From assembly GCA_046350355.1 (NCBI GenBank), contig JAXMAN010000003.1, forward strand, positions 186,001 to 250,000: a stretch of 64,000 nt of DNA, given 5' to 3'. The position numbers and the translations under genes were made by a program. Below the pieces are notes generated by a model, which saw only the letters and a program-made list of their open reading frames with translations, did no database searches and was not told the origin of the DNA. This stretch comes from UBA966 sp046350355. Its GTDB lineage: Bacteria; Planctomycetota; Phycisphaerae; Phycisphaerales; SM1A02. Below, one piece after another: positions 1 through 9,742 of the stretch (position 1 is the stretch's first letter; the number at the start of each line of letters is the position of its first letter).

Positions 1-2954
1 CATTCTGGGCATCGACACCGATTGTGGGCGACCTGGACCACGCGAAGCGGCTCGAGTTCCTGACGACCATCCTCGACTTCTTCCGACTCGAGTACGCGCT
101 CCACAGCGCCAACTTCCTCGAGCACTCCAAGATGAAGGAGAACGAGAAGGAATTCAGGGAGAAACTGCGGGCTCCGTGGACGCTCGATGAGAAGGAGGAG
201 ATCGCGAATCCCCGCGTGATTCGCTTCGATCCTCTCGCGGCGCGCTCTCCACTGGCGTCGTCAAGCATGGGGCCGGCAAGCGGGCTCGGCAAGTACATCA
301 AGCAGTTCGTGAAGGAAGCTGATCTCGACCCCACCGCGGTGCGGGGGGATCACTACCGGGACTTCATCCTGGCTGTCATGGAGAGGCTTGAGAAGGCCGA
401 CTACCTGCACTGCATCAAGGCGAAAGGCGTCGATGGTTCGGAGGTACCGACCTACAGCCTCAAGGTCGACAAGATCATCTGGAAGCTCGGCGATGGCGAG
501 ACGGTCAAGACCGACGTCATCAAGCGACGGAGCTACCGTGACAATCCCATCCTTCCGAACGCCTTCTTCGCCGACATGTACAGCCGCGAGTTCTCGAAGG
601 CGAAGCGTCTTCGTGCCGAGGACCACACCGGCCAGCTCGACAAGGACGACCGCCTCGACCGCGAGGATCGCTTCAAGTGCGACTGGTGGCTCGACGACAA
701 GAAGACCCAGCCAGACATCCAGAAGATCCGCAGCGAGTCGATCAGCGCGCTGTTCTGCTCGCCGACCATGGAACTCGGCGTCGACATCGGTGGCCTCAGC
801 ATTGTCCACATGCGGAACGCGCCGCCGAACTCGGCGAACTACGCCCAGCGTTCTGGCCGCGCGGGGCGAAGCGGGCAGGGTGCGCTCGTCTTCACCTACT
901 GCTCGACCTACTCACCCCACGACCGCCACTTCTTCCAGCAGCAGGCCGATCTTGTCGCGGGCGCGGTGCAGCCGCCTCGTCTTGACCTCTGCAACAAGGA
1001 ACTGCTGCTCTCTCACCTGAATGCACTGGCAATCTCCGAAATCGGCTTGCCTGGTCTCGAAGCGCAGCCGGGTCGGCCCGCCTCGCTCGGATCGATGGTC
1101 GAGATGGATACGGCAGAGATGCCGTTGACCGCTGGGACTCGCGCTGGACTCGCGCTGTCCGACCAGATGTTCGACCGGGTCCGCGCCGCCTTCAAGCGGG
1201 CGATCCACGACTTTGGGAGCGACCTTGAGCGGAACGGCGGCAGCTGGTACTCGGATTCGTGGATCGACACCAACCTCTCGAAGCTCGCCTCGCATCTCGA
1301 CGACGCCCTGAAGCGCTGGCGACGGCTCCACGCTTCTGCGAAGGCATCGCTGTCGAAGGCGACGAAAGGCATCGACTCGGGCACGCTGGCGGCGACAAGC
1401 GATGAGTACAAGAGATTGGTAAGGCTGCAGGCCCAGGCGACGCGGCAGTTGAACCTGCTTGTCAACGACCTCGGCAAGAAGTCATCCGACCTCTCCGAGT
1501 TCTACCCGTATCGCTACCTCGCCTCCGAGGGCTATCTGCCCGGCTACAACTTCACCCGCCTTCCGATCCGGATCTTCATCCCGACAGGTGCGAGTGCTGG
1601 CGAGTTCATCTCGCGACCGAGGGCGGTGGCCCTCCGCGAATTCGGCCCGCTGAATGTCATCTACCACAACGGCCGGAAGTTCCGCGTCGATCAGCTCGTG
1701 GTCCATGATGCAGAGCAGACCCTTTCCGATGCCAAGATCAGCCGCAAGGCCGGCTACTTCTTGGCCGGCGACCAGAAGGTCATGGAGATCTGTCCGTTCA
1801 CGGGCCTCAATCTCGGCGACAACGCGAATCGGGAGATTCTCACCGATCTCATCGAGATGACCGAGAGTCGTGGCACGGAGGTCGACCGCATCTCCTGCGA
1901 AGAGGAGGAGCGGGTGTCGAAGGGCTTCGACATCAGCATCTACTTCGCCGTGGAGGGCTCGCTCGACCGTGTCCGGCGCGCGGCGGTCAAGGTCGGTGAT
2001 GACCTCCTGATGAATGTCCGCTTCATGCCGGCGGCCCGGCTCATCTATGTGAATCGCAAATGGCGCTCAACGCAGTTCGAGCAGTTCCCGATTGGTCTGA
2101 CGAACGGGTTCTGGAAGTCTTCCATGCCCCCACTCGAGGACCAGAAGGAACCCCACAAGTTTGTCACCCTCTGGACCTCCAACACCGCCGATGCCCTCTA
2201 CCTCGAGCCCATCCAGCCGCTCGGTCTCACGCCCCACGGCGTCGTGACGCTGCAGCACGCCGTCAAGCGTGGCATCGAAGCCGAGTATCAGGTCGAGTCC
2301 AACGAGATCGGCGTGGTCGCCGTCGGCGACGCCGAGAGCCCGAACATCCTCATTTACGAAGCCGCGGAGGGCAGCCTCGGCATCCTCTCGCGACTCGCCG
2401 ATGAGCCTGGTGCGCTGAAGGCGGTTGTCCGGCGCGCACAGTCCATCTGCCGCTTCGAAGACCCCGATTACAAGGCGAAGGCGTCCTACGACGACCTCCT
2501 GAGCTACTACAACCAGCGGGATCACCTCGTTGTGGATCGCTTCAGCATCCAGGACGCTCTGGAGAAGCTGCTGACCGCCAGCGTCGAAGTGCAGTCGAAT
2601 TCAAACTATGCCGACTACGACGCGCACTACAGGTCCCTGTTGCCGTTCCTCGACCCGAATTCGAAGCTCGAACGCACCTTCCTCGACCATCTCTACCAGA
2701 ACAACCTCCGTCTGCCCGACACTGCGCAGAAGCAGACCCCTGGGATCTACAGCCAGCCCGACTTCCATTACGAACCGCGGATCTGGATCTTCGTCGACGG
2801 GAGCGTTCACGACCGCCCCGAGGTGGCAGCCGAAGACGAGAGGAAGCGTGGCGCACTGATGGCACGGGGCGACGAAGTGATCGTTTACCGTTACGACCAG
2901 AACCTCGCGGAACTCCTCGCAAGCCGCCCAGACATCTTCAGGAAGATCCGATGA
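1..2954 (+). CDS. DEAD/DEAH-type helicase with DUF1998-like C-terminal region, 5' truncated by window edge
   Basis: The reading frame is open to base 1, so this is the C-terminal part (at least 980 residues) of a longer protein; the GTG at 24 is internal. The visible N-terminal third carries the second helicase (Helicase_C) lobe: 'SPTMELGVDIGGLS' followed by 'YAQRSGRAGRSGQG', the motif V/VI region with its arginine fingers. Motifs I and II must lie upstream of the window. The segment 'NILIYEAAEGSLGILSRL' near the C-terminus resembles the DUF1998 signature of MrfA/DrmB-like proteins. The last 60 residues ('IFVDGSVHD', then 'GDEVIVYRYD') look like a small Vsr/DUF559-type nuclease fold, which is inference. 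The stop overlaps the ATG of the next gene (ATGA), so the three genes are translationally coupled. Helicase assignment is firm; assignment to DISARM (DrmA/DrmB) or Druantia (DruE) is not. Confidence 0.8.
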   Translation, partial: FWASTPIVGDLDHAKRLEFLTTILDFFRLEYALHSANFLEHSKMKENEKEFREKLRAPWTLDEKEEIANPRVIRFDPLAARSPLASSSMGPASGLGKYIKQFVKEADLDPTAVRGDHYRDFILAVMERLEKADYLHCIKAKGVDGSEVPTYSLKVDKIIWKLGDGETVKTDVIKRRSYRDNPILPNAFFADMYSREFSKAKRLRAEDHTGQLDKDDRLDREDRFKCDWWLDDKKTQPDIQKIRSESISALFCSPTMELGVDIGGLSIVHMRNAPPNSANYAQRSGRAGRSGQGALVFTYCSTYSPHDRHFFQQQADLVAGAVQPPRLDLCNKELLLSHLNALAISEIGLPGLEAQPGRPASLGSMVEMDTAEMPLTAGTRAGLALSDQMFDRVRAAFKRAIHDFGSDLERNGGSWYSDSWIDTNLSKLASHLDDALKRWRRLHASAKASLSKATKGIDSGTLAATSDEYKRLVRLQAQATRQLNLLVNDLGKKSSDLSEFYPYRYLASEGYLPGYNFTRLPIRIFIPTGASAGEFISRPRAVALREFGPLNVIYHNGRKFRVDQLVVHDAEQTLSDAKISRKAGYFLAGDQKVMEICPFTGLNLGDNANREILTDLIEMTESRGTEVDRISCEEEERVSKGFDISIYFAVEGSLDRVRRAAVKVGDDLLMNVRFMPAARLIYVNRKWRSTQFEQFPIGLTNGFWKSSMPPLEDQKEPHKFVTLWTSNTADALYLEPIQPLGLTPHGVVTLQHAVKRGIEAEYQVESNEIGVVAVGDAESPNILIYEAAEGSLGILSRLADEPGALKAVVRRAQSICRFEDPDYKAKASYDDLLSYYNQRDHLVVDRFSIQDALEKLLTASVEVQSNSNYADYDAHYRSLLPFLDPNSKLERTFLDHLYQNNLRLPDTAQKQTPGIYSQPDFHYEPRIWIFVDGSVHDRPEVAAEDERKRGALMARGDEVIVYRYDQNLAELLASRPDIFRKIR

Positions 2955-5845
2955 GCACGCTGCTTCAGCCGGGAAAGTTGGTGACGCTCCGTGGCCGCGA
3001 CTGGGTCGTTCTGCCCTCCGACGACCCTAGACTCCTGATGGTGAAGCCGCTGGGAGGCTCGGACGACGAAGCGACGGGCATCTACCTTCCGCTGGAGATT
3101 CCACACGACGCCCCGAAGGACGCCCGCTTCGCCGCGCCAACTCCCGATGATCTCGGCGACATTACCACCGCCAAGCTCCTCTTCGAGTCGGCCCGCCTCG
3201 CCTTCCGAAACGGTGCCGGACCATTCCGCGCGCTTGCCAAGCTCTCGTTCCGTCCTCGCTCTTACCAGCTCATCCCGCTCATCATGGCGCTGCGCCAGGA
3301 AACGGTGCGCCTGCTTGTCGCCGACGATGTTGGCGTCGGCAAGACGGTCGAGGCGCTGCTCCTCACCCGCGAGTTGATCGAGCGCCGCCGGATCAAGCGA
3401 TTCGCGGTCATCTGCCTGCCGCACCTCTGCGACCAGTGGCAGCGCGAGATCCGCGAGAAGCTCGACCTCGAGGCGGTCGTCATTCGTTCGAGCACCCAGG
3501 CCCGCCTCGACCGCCAGATCCAGGGCGACACCAGCGTTTACGAGTACTACCCGTACCAGATCATCAGCATCGACTACATCAAGTCGGAGTCACGCCGCGA
3601 TGTGTTCATCGAGCAGTGCCCCGAGCTCGTGATCGTCGACGAAGCCCACACCTGCGCGCGTCCGGCGGGCGCTTCGGCGAGCCAGCAGCAGCGCTATCAC
3701 CTCCTCAGTCGCCTGTCGGCGAAAGAGGGCCAGCACCTTGTGCTGCTCACCGCGACCCCGCACTCGGGCAAGGCCGAGGAGTTTCAGTCTCTGCTTGGAC
3801 TCCTCCGACCGGAGTACGAGACCCTCGATATCGCGAGCGCGACGCAGGCGCAGCGCCGCGAACTCGCAAAGCACTTCGTCCAGCGGAAGCGAGCCGACGT
3901 CGAGAAGTGGATGGGAGAGGAGACTCCGTTCCCAACCCGTGAAGCGTTCGAGTGGAGCTACAACCTCAACCGCGACTACGCGGCATTCTTCGACGACATT
4001 CTCGACTTCGCGCGGAAACTCGTCGCGCCCGACCCGAAGGCCCCGAAGCAGCGCAAGCGCGTCCAGTACTGGACAGCCCTCGCGCTCCTCCGTGGCGTGA
4101 TGTCAAGCCCCGCGGCAGGTGCGCGCATGCTGTCGACCCGGCTTGAGAACCTCTCGGCGGCAGCCGGGGACGGCGAAGGTGGCTCCCTTCTGGATGCAGA
4201 GGAGGCACTCGGTGAAAATCCCGTCGCCGACACCGAGGAGTATGCGACCGTCGACACATCGCCCACGCAGCTCGTCGAGGGCGGCGACTGGACTGAGCAC
4301 CAGCGCAAGCAGCTCCGCGAGTTTGCGCGCCGGTTGAAGGAGCTGGAGGGCGAGCGCCACGACGCGAAGCTCGCGAATCTCGCGGCCGTCCTCGAAGACT
4401 GGCTCGAAGCCGGATTCAACCCCGTCGTCTTCTGTCGCTACATCCCGACCGCGAACTATCTCGGCGAGCAACTCAAGCCGCTCCTCGCCAGGAAGTTCCC
4501 GAAGCTCGACCTTCAGGTCGTGACCAGCGAGGACCCCGACGAGATCCGCAAGGACCGCATCAAGGCCATGGAGGGCGCGAAGCATCGCGTCCTCATTGCC
4601 ACCGACTGCCTCTCCGAGGGCATCAACCTGCAGCACCTCTTCACGGGTGTGCTGCACTACGACCTTCCTTGGAACCCGAACCGCCTCGAACAACGCGAAG
4701 GCCGCGTCGACCGCTTCGGCCAGACCGCGAAGACCGTGAAGGCCTGCCTCCTCTACGGCGCCGACAACCCAATCGACGGCATCGTGCTCGATGTGCTCCT
4801 CCGCAAGGTGTGCGAGATCAAGAAGGCGACGGGCATCAACGTGCCTTTCCCTGATGATTCGCAGTCGATCATCGACACCATCACCCAGGCGCTGCTCCTG
4901 AATCCCGACCGCAAGATTTCGCGGCGGAAGGACGATGACCAGACCCTCTTCGACTTCAGCGAGTTCGGGGAAGCGGCTGAGGCGAAGCGCACCGTCACCC
5001 GCAAGGTCGACGAGGCCGCCGAGCGAGAGAAGACCTCGCGAAGCATCTTCGCCCAGAACGCGATCCAGGCGAGCGAGATCGAGCAGGACCTAAAGGCAGT
5101 GGACGAAGCCATCGGCGACCCGCGTGCCGTCGAGGAGTTCGTCGTTGGTGTCCTGCAGAGCTTTTTCGGCGTGCAGGTCGTCAAGGACCGCAAGGAACCC
5201 GGCTACACCATCGTCACCGGCAACCTGCCGCCCCAGGTGCAGAGCCTTCTGCCGACCGGCGCGCAGGTGCAGGTTTCGTTCGTCTCGCCGCCACCCAAGG
5301 GCTTCCACTACATCGGGCGCAACCACCGCTTCGTCGAGCAGCTCTGCCAGATCATCATGGCGAACACGCTCGCGCGCCAGGATCGCAGGGCCGCACGCGC
5401 CGCCGTGATCCGCACCCGCGAGGTCACTAAGAAGACCACGCTCCTCCTCTTCCGCTGCCGGAATGTGATCGAGCAGTCGCGCGAGACGAGCAAGAACCCG
5501 CACCGAATCATCGCCGAGGAGATGCTCCTCTGGGGCTGGAGCGGCACCGCCGACAGCCGCCAGTTCCTCGACCACCCAGAGGCGAAGCAGCTGCTCCAGA
5601 CCGCCCGTGCGTCAAGCGACCTCTCGCCGCAGTCGCGCGCGAACTTCCTCACCCAGGAGCTCGCCGCGCTCGCGGGCCTCGACGACGAGTTCAACAAGAT
5701 CGCCGAGGAGCAGTCGAAGCGCCTCGTGGCCGCGCATGAGCGCTTCAGCGCGCTCCTCGACAAGAACCGCTTCCAGGTCGTCTACCCAGTGCTGCCCATG
5801 GACCTCCTCGGGATCTACATCCTGCTCCCGGAGGTGGCGTCGTGA
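2951..5845 (+). CDS. SNF2/RapA-type helicase, DrmD-like
   Basis: This is a 964-residue superfamily 2 ATPase. It has Walker A 'DDVGVGKTVE' (K131), motif II 'VIVDEAH' (D230-H233), motif III 'LLTATPHSG', and a C-terminal lobe with 'LIATDCLSEGINLQ' and 'QREGRVDRFGQ', the classical SNF2/RapA motifs V and VI. Such proteins translocate on double-stranded DNA. In DISARM the SNF2 protein DrmD sits directly before an adenine methyltransferase gene, exactly as here, and the length is right for that family. It overlaps the gene before (ATGA) and after (GTGA), so the three proteins are probably made together. The SNF2 family call is secure from the motifs. The role in phage restriction is inferred from the neighbours. 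Confidence 0.85.
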   Translation: MSTLLQPGKLVTLRGRDWVVLPSDDPRLLMVKPLGGSDDEATGIYLPLEIPHDAPKDARFAAPTPDDLGDITTAKLLFESARLAFRNGAGPFRALAKLSFRPRSYQLIPLIMALRQETVRLLVADDVGVGKTVEALLLTRELIERRRIKRFAVICLPHLCDQWQREIREKLDLEAVVIRSSTQARLDRQIQGDTSVYEYYPYQIISIDYIKSESRRDVFIEQCPELVIVDEAHTCARPAGASASQQQRYHLLSRLSAKEGQHLVLLTATPHSGKAEEFQSLLGLLRPEYETLDIASATQAQRRELAKHFVQRKRADVEKWMGEETPFPTREAFEWSYNLNRDYAAFFDDILDFARKLVAPDPKAPKQRKRVQYWTALALLRGVMSSPAAGARMLSTRLENLSAAAGDGEGGSLLDAEEALGENPVADTEEYATVDTSPTQLVEGGDWTEHQRKQLREFARRLKELEGERHDAKLANLAAVLEDWLEAGFNPVVFCRYIPTANYLGEQLKPLLARKFPKLDLQVVTSEDPDEIRKDRIKAMEGAKHRVLIATDCLSEGINLQHLFTGVLHYDLPWNPNRLEQREGRVDRFGQTAKTVKACLLYGADNPIDGIVLDVLLRKVCEIKKATGINVPFPDDSQSIIDTITQALLLNPDRKISRRKDDDQTLFDFSEFGEAAEAKRTVTRKVDEAAEREKTSRSIFAQNAIQASEIEQDLKAVDEAIGDPRAVEEFVVGVLQSFFGVQVVKDRKEPGYTIVTGNLPPQVQSLLPTGAQVQVSFVSPPPKGFHYIGRNHRFVEQLCQIIMANTLARQDRRAARAAVIRTREVTKKTTLLLFRCRNVIEQSRETSKNPHRIIAEEMLLWGWSGTADSRQFLDHPEAKQLLQTARASSDLSPQSRANFLTQELAALAGLDDEFNKIAEEQSKRLVAAHERFSALLDKNRFQVVYPVLPMDLLGIYILLPEVAS

Positions 5846-8800
5846 ACTACCCGAGCATCCGCATCGAAGGTTCGATCCTCTCGCCCGACCTGATTGACCG
5901 GCTGGAGGATCTGCCAGGTCAGCGGCCAAGCGACTTCGGGCTTGACTCCGGCACCAAGGTCAAGGACGAGATCGCCCGTGCGTGGGCAGACGCGCAGGAC
6001 TACTGGCGAATCTTCCAGCGCAAGCTGGACGCCACCAAGGCCGATGCCTCGACGACCACCGAGACCCGCAACCTCTGGATCGTGCCGCTCCTGGGCCTCC
6101 TGAAGTACGACCTCGAGTACCAGAAGCAGGGCGCCGAACTCAACGGAAAGATCTACGCGATCTCACACCGCGCGACCAACCGCGCGTTCACGCCGGTGCA
6201 TGTCGTCGGCTACCGCGACCCCGCAGGCCTCGACCGCAAGCCTGCGAACGCGACATTGCGCATGTCCGCGCACGCGATGGTTCAGGAGTACCTCAATCTC
6301 ACCGAGCAGCTCTACGGCGTGGTCACCAACGGCCGCGTCATCCGCCTGCTCCGCGACTCGTCGCGGCTCATCAAGCAGTCGTACCTTGAGTTCGACCTCG
6401 ACCGGATCTTCACCGACGGCCTCTTCGCCGACTTCGCGGTGCTCTACCGCCTGCTCCACGCGTCGCGGCTTCCCGTCACCGCCGACGCCGCGCCCGAGTC
6501 GATCATCGAGAAGCTCCACCAGGACTCGCTCGACTCCGGCGCGCGGATCCGAGAGGGGCTCTCCCGTGCCGTCGAGGAGGCAATCCTCACCTTCGGCAAC
6601 GGCTTCCTCGCCCACCCCGCGAACGAAGCGCTCCGCGGCCGGCTCGCCGCAGGCGCGCTCGACGCCGACGACTACTACAAGTCGCTCCTCCGGCTGATCT
6701 ACCGCCTCCTCTTCCTCATGGTGATCGAGGAGCGCGGTCTGGTGTTCCCACCGGGGGTGACGCAGCGGCAGCGCGAGACGTTCGACCGTTACTACAGCCT
6801 CCAACGCCTGCGGAATCTCTCCGAGAAGCGCTACCTCGCCGACAAGCGACAAAGCGACCTCTGGCTTGCGCTGCTCTCGACCTTCCGGCTGTTTGAAGCC
6901 GATGGCCCGGGCGCCAAGATCGGCCTCAAGCCGCTGGCTGGCGACCTCTTCCGCCCCGATGCCATCGGCGATCTCGACGGCGCACAGCTCTCGAACGAGG
7001 CGCTGCTCTCCTGCCTCCGGTCGCTTGGCCTCTACGAGAACCCGCAGAACAAGCAGCTCATCCGAGTCAACTATGCGGCGCTCAATGTCGAGGAGTTCGG
7101 GTCGGTCTACGAGGGGCTGCTTGAGTACGAGCCCGCGGTCGACTGCTCGTCTCGCGTGCCGACCTTCGGCTTCAAGCAGGGTGATGAGCGCTCGGCAACG
7201 GGCTCGCACTACACGCCCGATGATCTCGTCCAGCCGCTCATCAAACACTCGCTCGACCACCTCATCGCAGAGCGCCTGAAGGAGAAGGATCCCGAGAAGG
7301 CGCTTCTCGACCTTCGCGTCGCCGACATCGCCTGCGGCTCGGGACACATTCTCTTGGCTGCTGCGCGCCGGATCGCCACCGAACTCGCGATTGTCCGGAC
7401 AGGAGAGGAACAGCCGTCGCCCTCGGCGTATCGCACTGCGCTCCGCGATGTGATCCGCACCTGCATCTACGGCGTCGATCTCAACCCGCTCGCCGTCGAA
7501 CTGTGCAAGGTGGCGCTCTGGCTCGAGGCCCACAATCCGGGCGAGCCGCTCAACTTCCTCGACCACCACATCAAGTGTGGCAACGCCATCGTGGGCTTCG
7601 TGAAGCGTGAGGAAGTCGACAACGGGGTGCCGGATGAGGCGTTTGCGAAGCTTCCGGGTGACGATCCCGAGATCGGCAAGGAAGTTCGGGCGCGCAACAA
7701 GCGCGAGCGGGCGGAGCGCAACCAGGCCAAGCTGTCGTTCACACCGACGCGCGAGAACGAGATCAAGGCCGTGATGGATCGCTGGAGCACGATCACGGCG
7801 ATGCCCGAGCGGACTCCTGCCGAGATCGACGCCAAGAAGCAGGCATTCGAGGGCTTCTCGGGAAGCGGTGCGGCGTGGCTGGTGAAGCAGCTCGCGTCGA
7901 TTCCGATTGCGCAGTTCTACATCCCTCGCACAGAGGAGAACGAGGCGAAGCTCATCACCGATGGCGAGTTCCGCGAGATTTGGTCTGGGAATGCGTCGCC
8001 ACAGGGTCAGGCGCCAGCGGCGGCCTTCGCGGTGGCGTCGAGAAAGCGGTTCTTCCACTGGTTCATCGAGTTCCCCGAGATCGTGCAGCGTGGTGGGTTT
8101 GATTGCATCCTGGGCAATCCGCCGTATCTGGGCGGGCAAGCGTTGAGTGGAACCTATGGGCATGAGTTCTGTTCCTATGTGCGCTCGGCCTATGCGCCCG
8201 CCGGCCTGAGTGAGCTCGTTGTCTACTTTCTTCGACGTATCTACGCGCTGCTTCGTCCGAATGGTTTCGCCGCCTTCATCACGACCAACTCCATCAAAGA
8301 CGGTGATGTGCGAAAGGACGGGCTGGAGCAGGTGCTGGCTCAAGGTGGCAGCATCAACTTCGCGGTGCGCGGCATCAAATGGCCGGGGCGGGCAAACATT
8401 GTGGTTTCGCTCGTTGGGCTTTACCACGGTGCGTGGCGGGGCAAGTACCTCTTGGACGGCCGCGAAGTGCCAGCTATCAGCGCGTTTTTCGACGCCGAAG
8501 TCGATAGCGGTGAGCCCACCGACCTCCCGAGCAATGCCGCGAAGATCTTTCAGGGCTCGATCTTCCTCGGCGATGGCTTTTTGCTGAAGCACGCCCAGGC
8601 CGCCGATCTTTGCCGTCAGGATCCCGTGAATCGCGAGGTGATTCACCCCCTCATCAATGGGCAGGAACTCAACAACGAACCGGATCAGGCACCCGGCCGG
8701 TCGATTATTAACTTTCGCGATTGGCCCGAAGAGCGTGCCAGGCGTTATCGAGAGCCGTTTGCCATCGTGGAGTCGCTTGTGAAACCGCTTCGTGCCAACC

Positions 8801-9684
8801 AGAAACGTGCGCGGAATAGAGATGTCTGGTGGATATACGCGGAGCATCGGCCTGGACTCGCGCGCGGCTTGTCTAACCTTCCCCGCTGTTTCGTCGCCGC
8901 CGCGACGACCAAGTACCTCAACTTCTCGGCAGTTTCGACGGAGTTTGTGTTCACGCACGCTATCTTTGTGTTTACCACCGACCGCTGGGACCACTTCGCC
9001 GTCGTGCAGTCGACTGTGCATGAAGTCTGGGCACGCAAGTACAGCGGCTCGCTCGAGACGCGACTTCGCTACTCGCCTTCGGATTGCTTCGACACCTTCG
9101 CATTCCCGGGTGACCTCTGGCGTACGCCAGCTGCCGCACTCGCCGCTCTCGGCGAGCGCTACCACGAGCACCGCCGCATCTTGATGCTCCGCCTCTGGCT
9201 TGGCCTCACGGATGTCTACAACCTCTTCCACTCGAACGAACTCGAGTCCGACCTAGAGAAGCACTTCGCGACCCGCGCGAGGAAGGATCCGCAAGGCATT
9301 GCTATCCCCGAGGAGCATCGTTCCGCGGCGCTGAAGTTCACCTACGACGAAGCACTCGCAGGCATCCTCGAGCTCCGCCGCCTGCATGTCGAGCTCGACA
9401 ACGCCGTGCTGGCCGCCTACGGCTGGAATGTCCAGGGCGAAGACGGCCCGCCGGTCGTGCTTGCCCACGACTTCTACGAAGTCGAAACGCTGCCCGAGGA
9501 CGACCGCACGCGCTACACGATTTCCCCCGCAGCCCGTAAGGAGCTGCTCGCCCGCCTCCTCAAGGAGAATCACCGGCGTGCAGCCGCCGAAGCCGCGAGC
9601 GTGCCCGCTGGTGCTGGGAAGCGCGCAGCGAAGTCCCGGGGCAAGAAGAAGGCAGCCGCCGATGACGGGGGTATGTTCACTTGA
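5842..9684 (+). CDS. N6-adenine DNA methyltransferase of Eco57I/DrmMI type
   Basis: This is a large (1280-residue) gamma-class amino-methyltransferase. Motif I is 'VADIACGSGH' (about residues 492-502), binding S-adenosylmethionine. The catalytic motif IV is 'LGNPPY' (N759-Y762). 'GSHYTPDDLVQPLI' ahead of motif I is the usual entry to the Eco57I/N6_Mtase fold. The first 450 residues contain no obvious PD-(D/E)xK nuclease and the C-terminal region probably recognises the target. The GTG start overlaps the SNF2 stop (GTGA). The enzyme most likely marks host DNA so that the helicase module spares it, as DrmMI does in class 1 DISARM. A lysine-rich tail ends the protein. Methyltransferase activity is very likely; specificity cannot be read from the sequence. 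Confidence 0.88.
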   Translation: MNYPSIRIEGSILSPDLIDRLEDLPGQRPSDFGLDSGTKVKDEIARAWADAQDYWRIFQRKLDATKADASTTTETRNLWIVPLLGLLKYDLEYQKQGAELNGKIYAISHRATNRAFTPVHVVGYRDPAGLDRKPANATLRMSAHAMVQEYLNLTEQLYGVVTNGRVIRLLRDSSRLIKQSYLEFDLDRIFTDGLFADFAVLYRLLHASRLPVTADAAPESIIEKLHQDSLDSGARIREGLSRAVEEAILTFGNGFLAHPANEALRGRLAAGALDADDYYKSLLRLIYRLLFLMVIEERGLVFPPGVTQRQRETFDRYYSLQRLRNLSEKRYLADKRQSDLWLALLSTFRLFEADGPGAKIGLKPLAGDLFRPDAIGDLDGAQLSNEALLSCLRSLGLYENPQNKQLIRVNYAALNVEEFGSVYEGLLEYEPAVDCSSRVPTFGFKQGDERSATGSHYTPDDLVQPLIKHSLDHLIAERLKEKDPEKALLDLRVADIACGSGHILLAAARRIATELAIVRTGEEQPSPSAYRTALRDVIRTCIYGVDLNPLAVELCKVALWLEAHNPGEPLNFLDHHIKCGNAIVGFVKREEVDNGVPDEAFAKLPGDDPEIGKEVRARNKRERAERNQAKLSFTPTRENEIKAVMDRWSTITAMPERTPAEIDAKKQAFEGFSGSGAAWLVKQLASIPIAQFYIPRTEENEAKLITDGEFREIWSGNASPQGQAPAAAFAVASRKRFFHWFIEFPEIVQRGGFDCILGNPPYLGGQALSGTYGHEFCSYVRSAYAPAGLSELVVYFLRRIYALLRPNGFAAFITTNSIKDGDVRKDGLEQVLAQGGSINFAVRGIKWPGRANIVVSLVGLYHGAWRGKYLLDGREVPAISAFFDAEVDSGEPTDLPSNAAKIFQGSIFLGDGFLLKHAQAADLCRQDPVNREVIHPLINGQELNNEPDQAPGRSIINFRDWPEERARRYREPFAIVESLVKPLRANQKRARNRDVWWIYAEHRPGLARGLSNLPRCFVAAATTKYLNFSAVSTEFVFTHAIFVFTTDRWDHFAVVQSTVHEVWARKYSGSLETRLRYSPSDCFDTFAFPGDLWRTPAAALAALGERYHEHRRILMLRLWLGLTDVYNLFHSNELESDLEKHFATRARKDPQGIAIPEEHRSAALKFTYDEALAGILELRRLHVELDNAVLAAYGWNVQGEDGPPVVLAHDFYEVETLPEDDRTRYTISPAARKELLARLLKENHRRAAAEAASVPAGAGKRAAKSRGKKKAAADDGGMFT

Positions 9685-9742
9685 GATCGACGCCGTCGGC
9701 GAGCAATGAGGTTGCATACTGGATACTGCCGTAGGAACACCC

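Noticed and set aside
24..26. GTG at 24 as the start of the first helicase gene
   Set aside because: The frame stays open to base 1, and the protein lacks the N-terminal helicase motifs that must lie upstream.
6163..9231. 1022-codon open frame on the minus strand opposite the methyltransferase gene
   Set aside because: It is antisense to a gene with clear SAM-binding and NPPY motifs. Its translation is rich in Arg, Glu and Val without known motifs, as expected for the shadow of high-GC coding DNA.
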